Assembly: GCA_942492225.1 (NCBI GenBank)
Contig: CALODS010000001.1
Coordinates: forward strand, 62,001 to 126,000
DNA length: 64,000 nt
Source of the DNA: JAFGTX01 sp942492225
GTDB lineage: Bacteria; Bacillota; Clostridia; Peptostreptococcales; Acidaminobacteraceae
Direction of reading: 5' to 3'
Each line of letters opens with the position of its first letter. Position 1 is the stretch's first letter. Below the pieces are notes generated by a model. It made no database searches and had not been told where the DNA came from. It saw only the letters and a list, made by a program, of their open reading frames with translations. Of the stretch, positions 62,060-64,000 are shown piece by piece. Both the position numbers and the translations under genes were made by a program.

Positions 62060-63112
62060 TTATAATAACTCATTAATCTTATTTATTGTTGACTCATCAG
62101 AAATCAAAACCAGGTTTGGATTTAACTTTGCAATAGAAATAATTGCTTCAGATTTTTCCTCTCCCTTTGCAATCGCAATAACAGCACCAAGATTTTTGTA
62201 CAACTCTAAACTAATGCCTATTGTACTAATTTCATGTACAATGTCACCAGCTTTGTTAAAATAGTAGCCAAAACCTTCTGATACTGCACCTTTTGCTTCA
62301 AGCTCACTCATCAAATTTTCTGGTAAACTTCTACGTTTTGCCATTGCTTGTGCCTCTCCAACACCAAATAGCAGAACATCAATTTTTTCCATCAAATCAA
62401 TGATTTCTTTAATTTCTGGTTCGTTTTTCAATGTTTCAATTGTTGCCTTTGATAATACGTCTGGCGTGTATAACAATTTGTAGTGCCCATTAATTTTACC
62501 AGCTAATTTTTCAACTAAAGTATTGGCTTGATATTCCGTTCGTTTACCAAGACCACCTCTTGCTGGAATAACATAGCTGTCCTCATAATTAAAGATTTCA
62601 TCTGGGAACTCATCAACAACACTATGAACTGCTGTACCACCTGTTATACCAATAGTACTTTTACCTTTGATATACGAAGCAAGAACCATCGCTCCACTTT
62701 TACCCAATTCTTTGAGGGCTAACTCATTATTACCCAAAATTGTGCTGCCTACTATCACTTTTTTGATATTTAATTTTTTTGCAACAACACTTTCCAAGTG
62801 ACGTATACCTTTTAAATCTCTAAAGAAAATTCTCAAAAGTTCTAGCGCTTCTTCTCCACTTTCAGTCATCGTCATTCCTTCTAATGTGAAACTTACTAGA
62901 CCTTGTTGCTTCAATGTATTTGCTTCTTTACGAATGACTCTTTCAGTCATATTCAATTTTGTTGACAGCATTCTTCTTCCAATTGGTTGAAGAAAACTCA
63001 CAACGCTTAAAATATTATACCGAGTTTCAATAAGTTCAACCATTTCTGGTGCCACTTTTTTTAGAAGTGAAGATACTTGATCTACTTCTTTTTCTGTCAT
63101 TTTTGTATCCAT
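62060..63112 (-). CDS. cggR: Central glycolytic genes regulator CggR
   Basis: 350 residues, SorC/DeoR-type. N-terminal winged helix (RRMLSTKLNMTERVIRKEAN) and a C-terminal sugar-phosphate-binding domain with GITGGTAVHSVV, ARGGLGKRTEYQANTLVEKL and LLFGVGEA. In Bacillus subtilis CggR represses gapA-pgk-tpi-pgm-eno and is relieved by fructose-1,6-bisphosphate. The same gene order here supports the same role. A 20-bp-spaced direct repeat in its leader is the likely operator. Confidence 0.95.
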   Translation of the reverse strand: MDTKMTEKEVDQVSSLLKKVAPEMVELIETRYNILSVVSFLQPIGRRMLSTKLNMTERVIRKEANTLKQQGLVSFTLEGMTMTESGEEALELLRIFFRDLKGIRHLESVVAKKLNIKKVIVGSTILGNNELALKELGKSGAMVLASYIKGKSTIGITGGTAVHSVVDEFPDEIFNYEDSYVIPARGGLGKRTEYQANTLVEKLAGKINGHYKLLYTPDVLSKATIETLKNEPEIKEIIDLMEKIDVLLFGVGEAQAMAKRRSLPENLMSELEAKGAVSEGFGYYFNKAGDIVHEISTIGISLELYKNLGAVIAIAKGEEKSEAIISIAKLNPNLVLISDESTINKINELL

Positions 63113-63124
63113 AACAACACCTCG

Positions 63125-63167
63125 CTGGGACTTTTAAAAACCCACTATTGAAATTTACGTCCCACTA
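63125..63167 (-). promoter_or_regulatory. Candidate CggR operator
   Basis: TAGTGGG occurs twice on the minus strand (plus CCCACTA at 63141-63147 and 63161-63167), exactly 20 bp apart, and GTCCCAG follows on the cggR-proximal side. Two-turn direct repeats of a GGGAC-type core are known for CggR. Confidence 0.6.
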
Positions 63168-63237
63168 CAGTTAAAATAAAAGCTCCTACCATCGAAGTAG
63201 TCGCAATTTAAATCCATTCTATTTGGTCTAAAATATA

Positions 63238-63282
63238 AAAAAATATCTCCACAAAAATTATATCACTTTGGGAGATATTTTT
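63238..63282 (-). terminator. Terminator of rpoN
   Basis: Stem AAAAATATCTCC / GGAGATATTTTT with T run on the minus strand, just after the rpoN stop. Confidence 0.8.
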
Positions 63283-63288
63283 CAACAC

Positions 63289-64000
63289 TTAATAGATTTT
63301 CCTTTTAGAAGTTGATAAAATACCGAGTTCGTCACGATATTTAGCAACTGTTCTACGGGATATTTTAATCCCCAATTTATTTAACTCATCAGATACATGT
63401 TGATCACTTAAAGGCTTTTTAGTATTTTCATTGTCTATTAGATCTTTAATAACTGTCTTTATACTTTCAGCCGAAACGCCATCTCCATAGACACTGGACA
63501 CACCACTTTGGAAAAAGTATTTAATTTCATATAAGCCTCTTGGACATTGCAGGTACTTGCCACTAACCGCTCTACTCACCGTTGATTCATGTACACCAAT
63601 TTCATCTGCAATATCTTTTAAGGTCAATGTCTTTAAGTAGACAGGACCCTTTTCAAAGAAATCATACTGGGCTTTTAAAATAGCACTTACTACTCTAAAT
63701 ATTGTATTCCTTCTCTGTTCTATACTTTTTATTAGTTTTAAAGCATCTAATAGTTTTTTGTTAATGTACTCAACTGCATTGTCGTTAACATCCCCTGCCG
63801 TTAGCATTTTTTTGTAAAAGTTACTGATTCTAAGTCGTGGTGCAGCAACATCATTAACAACAACAATATATTCATCATCAATTTTATTAATATACACATC
63901 CGGTGTAATATAACGTACACCTCTGAGAGAAGCGAACATTCTTCCTGGTTTTGGTTCTAGTGACCGAATGGTTTCAATTGCATCTTTTATGTCTTCAATA
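63289..64000 (-). CDS. rpoN: RNA polymerase sigma-54 factor RpoN (5' part outside the window)
   Basis: The C-terminal 236 residues of sigma-54. The open frame continues to the window edge (IRSLEPKPGRMFASLRGVRY), so the internal Met at 63939 is not the start. The core-binding/DNA-binding part has LKDIADEIGVHESTVSRAVS and the RpoN box ISRRTVAKYRDELGI, near-identical to the family ARRTVAKYRE motif. It lies upstream of cggR on the same strand, in the order usual for Firmicutes. It provides the sigma factor for the -24/-12 promoters at 18467 and 22201. Confidence 0.96.
   Translation of the reverse strand, partial: IEDIKDAIETIRSLEPKPGRMFASLRGVRYITPDVYINKIDDEYIVVVNDVAAPRLRISNFYKKMLTAGDVNDNAVEYINKKLLDALKLIKSIEQRRNTIFRVVSAILKAQYDFFEKGPVYLKTLTLKDIADEIGVHESTVSRAVSGKYLQCPRGLYEIKYFFQSGVSSVYGDGVSAESIKTVIKDLIDNENTKKPLSDQHVSDELNKLGIKISRRTVAKYRDELGILSTSKRKIY

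Overview
The window is AT-rich DNA with strong Shine-Dalgarno sites (AGGAGG type) and gene content typical of an anaerobic Firmicute, most likely class Clostridia. It carries a 4-hydroxybutyrate/crotonyl-CoA branch with an oxygen-sensitive dehydratase, corrinoid methyl-transfer proteins, many [4Fe-4S] proteins, a K+-dependent membrane pyrophosphatase and a CggR-led glycolytic operon. I cannot name the genus from sequence alone. Nearly all housekeeping genes lie on the minus strand.

Layout. 1-7.6 kb: serine/threonine transporter SstT, a flavodoxin-ferredoxin, thiM-thiE-thiD behind a TPP riboswitch, an MBL hydrolase, an exported ferritin-like protein and a TSUP exporter with a structured leader. 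7.9-14.4 kb: a six-gene corrinoid operon (CobW GTPase, three UroD/MtaA-family proteins, corrinoid protein, ASKHA/2Fe-2S activator) with no recognisable classical substrate methyltransferase. 14.6-22.2 kb: two operons that together convert succinyl-CoA to crotonyl-CoA (SucD, 4-hydroxybutyrate dehydrogenase, CoA-transferase; 4-hydroxybutyryl-CoA dehydratase plus NifU-like protein). Each has a well-matched -24/-12 sigma-54 promoter and an upstream CGTTGY-N6-RCAACG-type site, and a sigma-54 activator gene lies between them. Sigma-54 itself (rpoN) starts off the right edge of the window.

22.5-27.5 kb: assorted genes (DUF1385 membrane protein, lipoprotein, Fe-S protein, a frameshifted alpha/beta hydrolase, WYL regulator). 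27.7-41.8 kb: an accessory island attached to the 3' end of the tmRNA gene. It has a 108-bp duplication of the tmRNA 3' end and flank, further partial att-like copies, a truncated tyrosine recombinase, two IS3 fragments joined head to head, and repeated copies of an unrecognised three-gene cassette. The cassette encodes a protein with a Ser/Arg repeat tail, a small beta-rich protein and a membrane protein ending in an LPRS motif. The first gene carries in-frame microsatellites, and several cassette genes are broken. A FIST sensor/adenylate cyclase pair lies between two att scars.

41.8-51 kb: tmRNA-smpB, bacteriohemerythrin, two convergent WG-repeat proteins, VOC and HAD proteins and RNase R. 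51-64 kb: NhaC antiporter, K+-dependent membrane pyrophosphatase, SecG, then eno-gpmI-tpiA-pgk-gap-cggR (transcribed cggR first) and the C-terminal part of rpoN. SstT, NhaC and the pyrophosphatase are consistent with a sodium-based ion economy, which is an inference.
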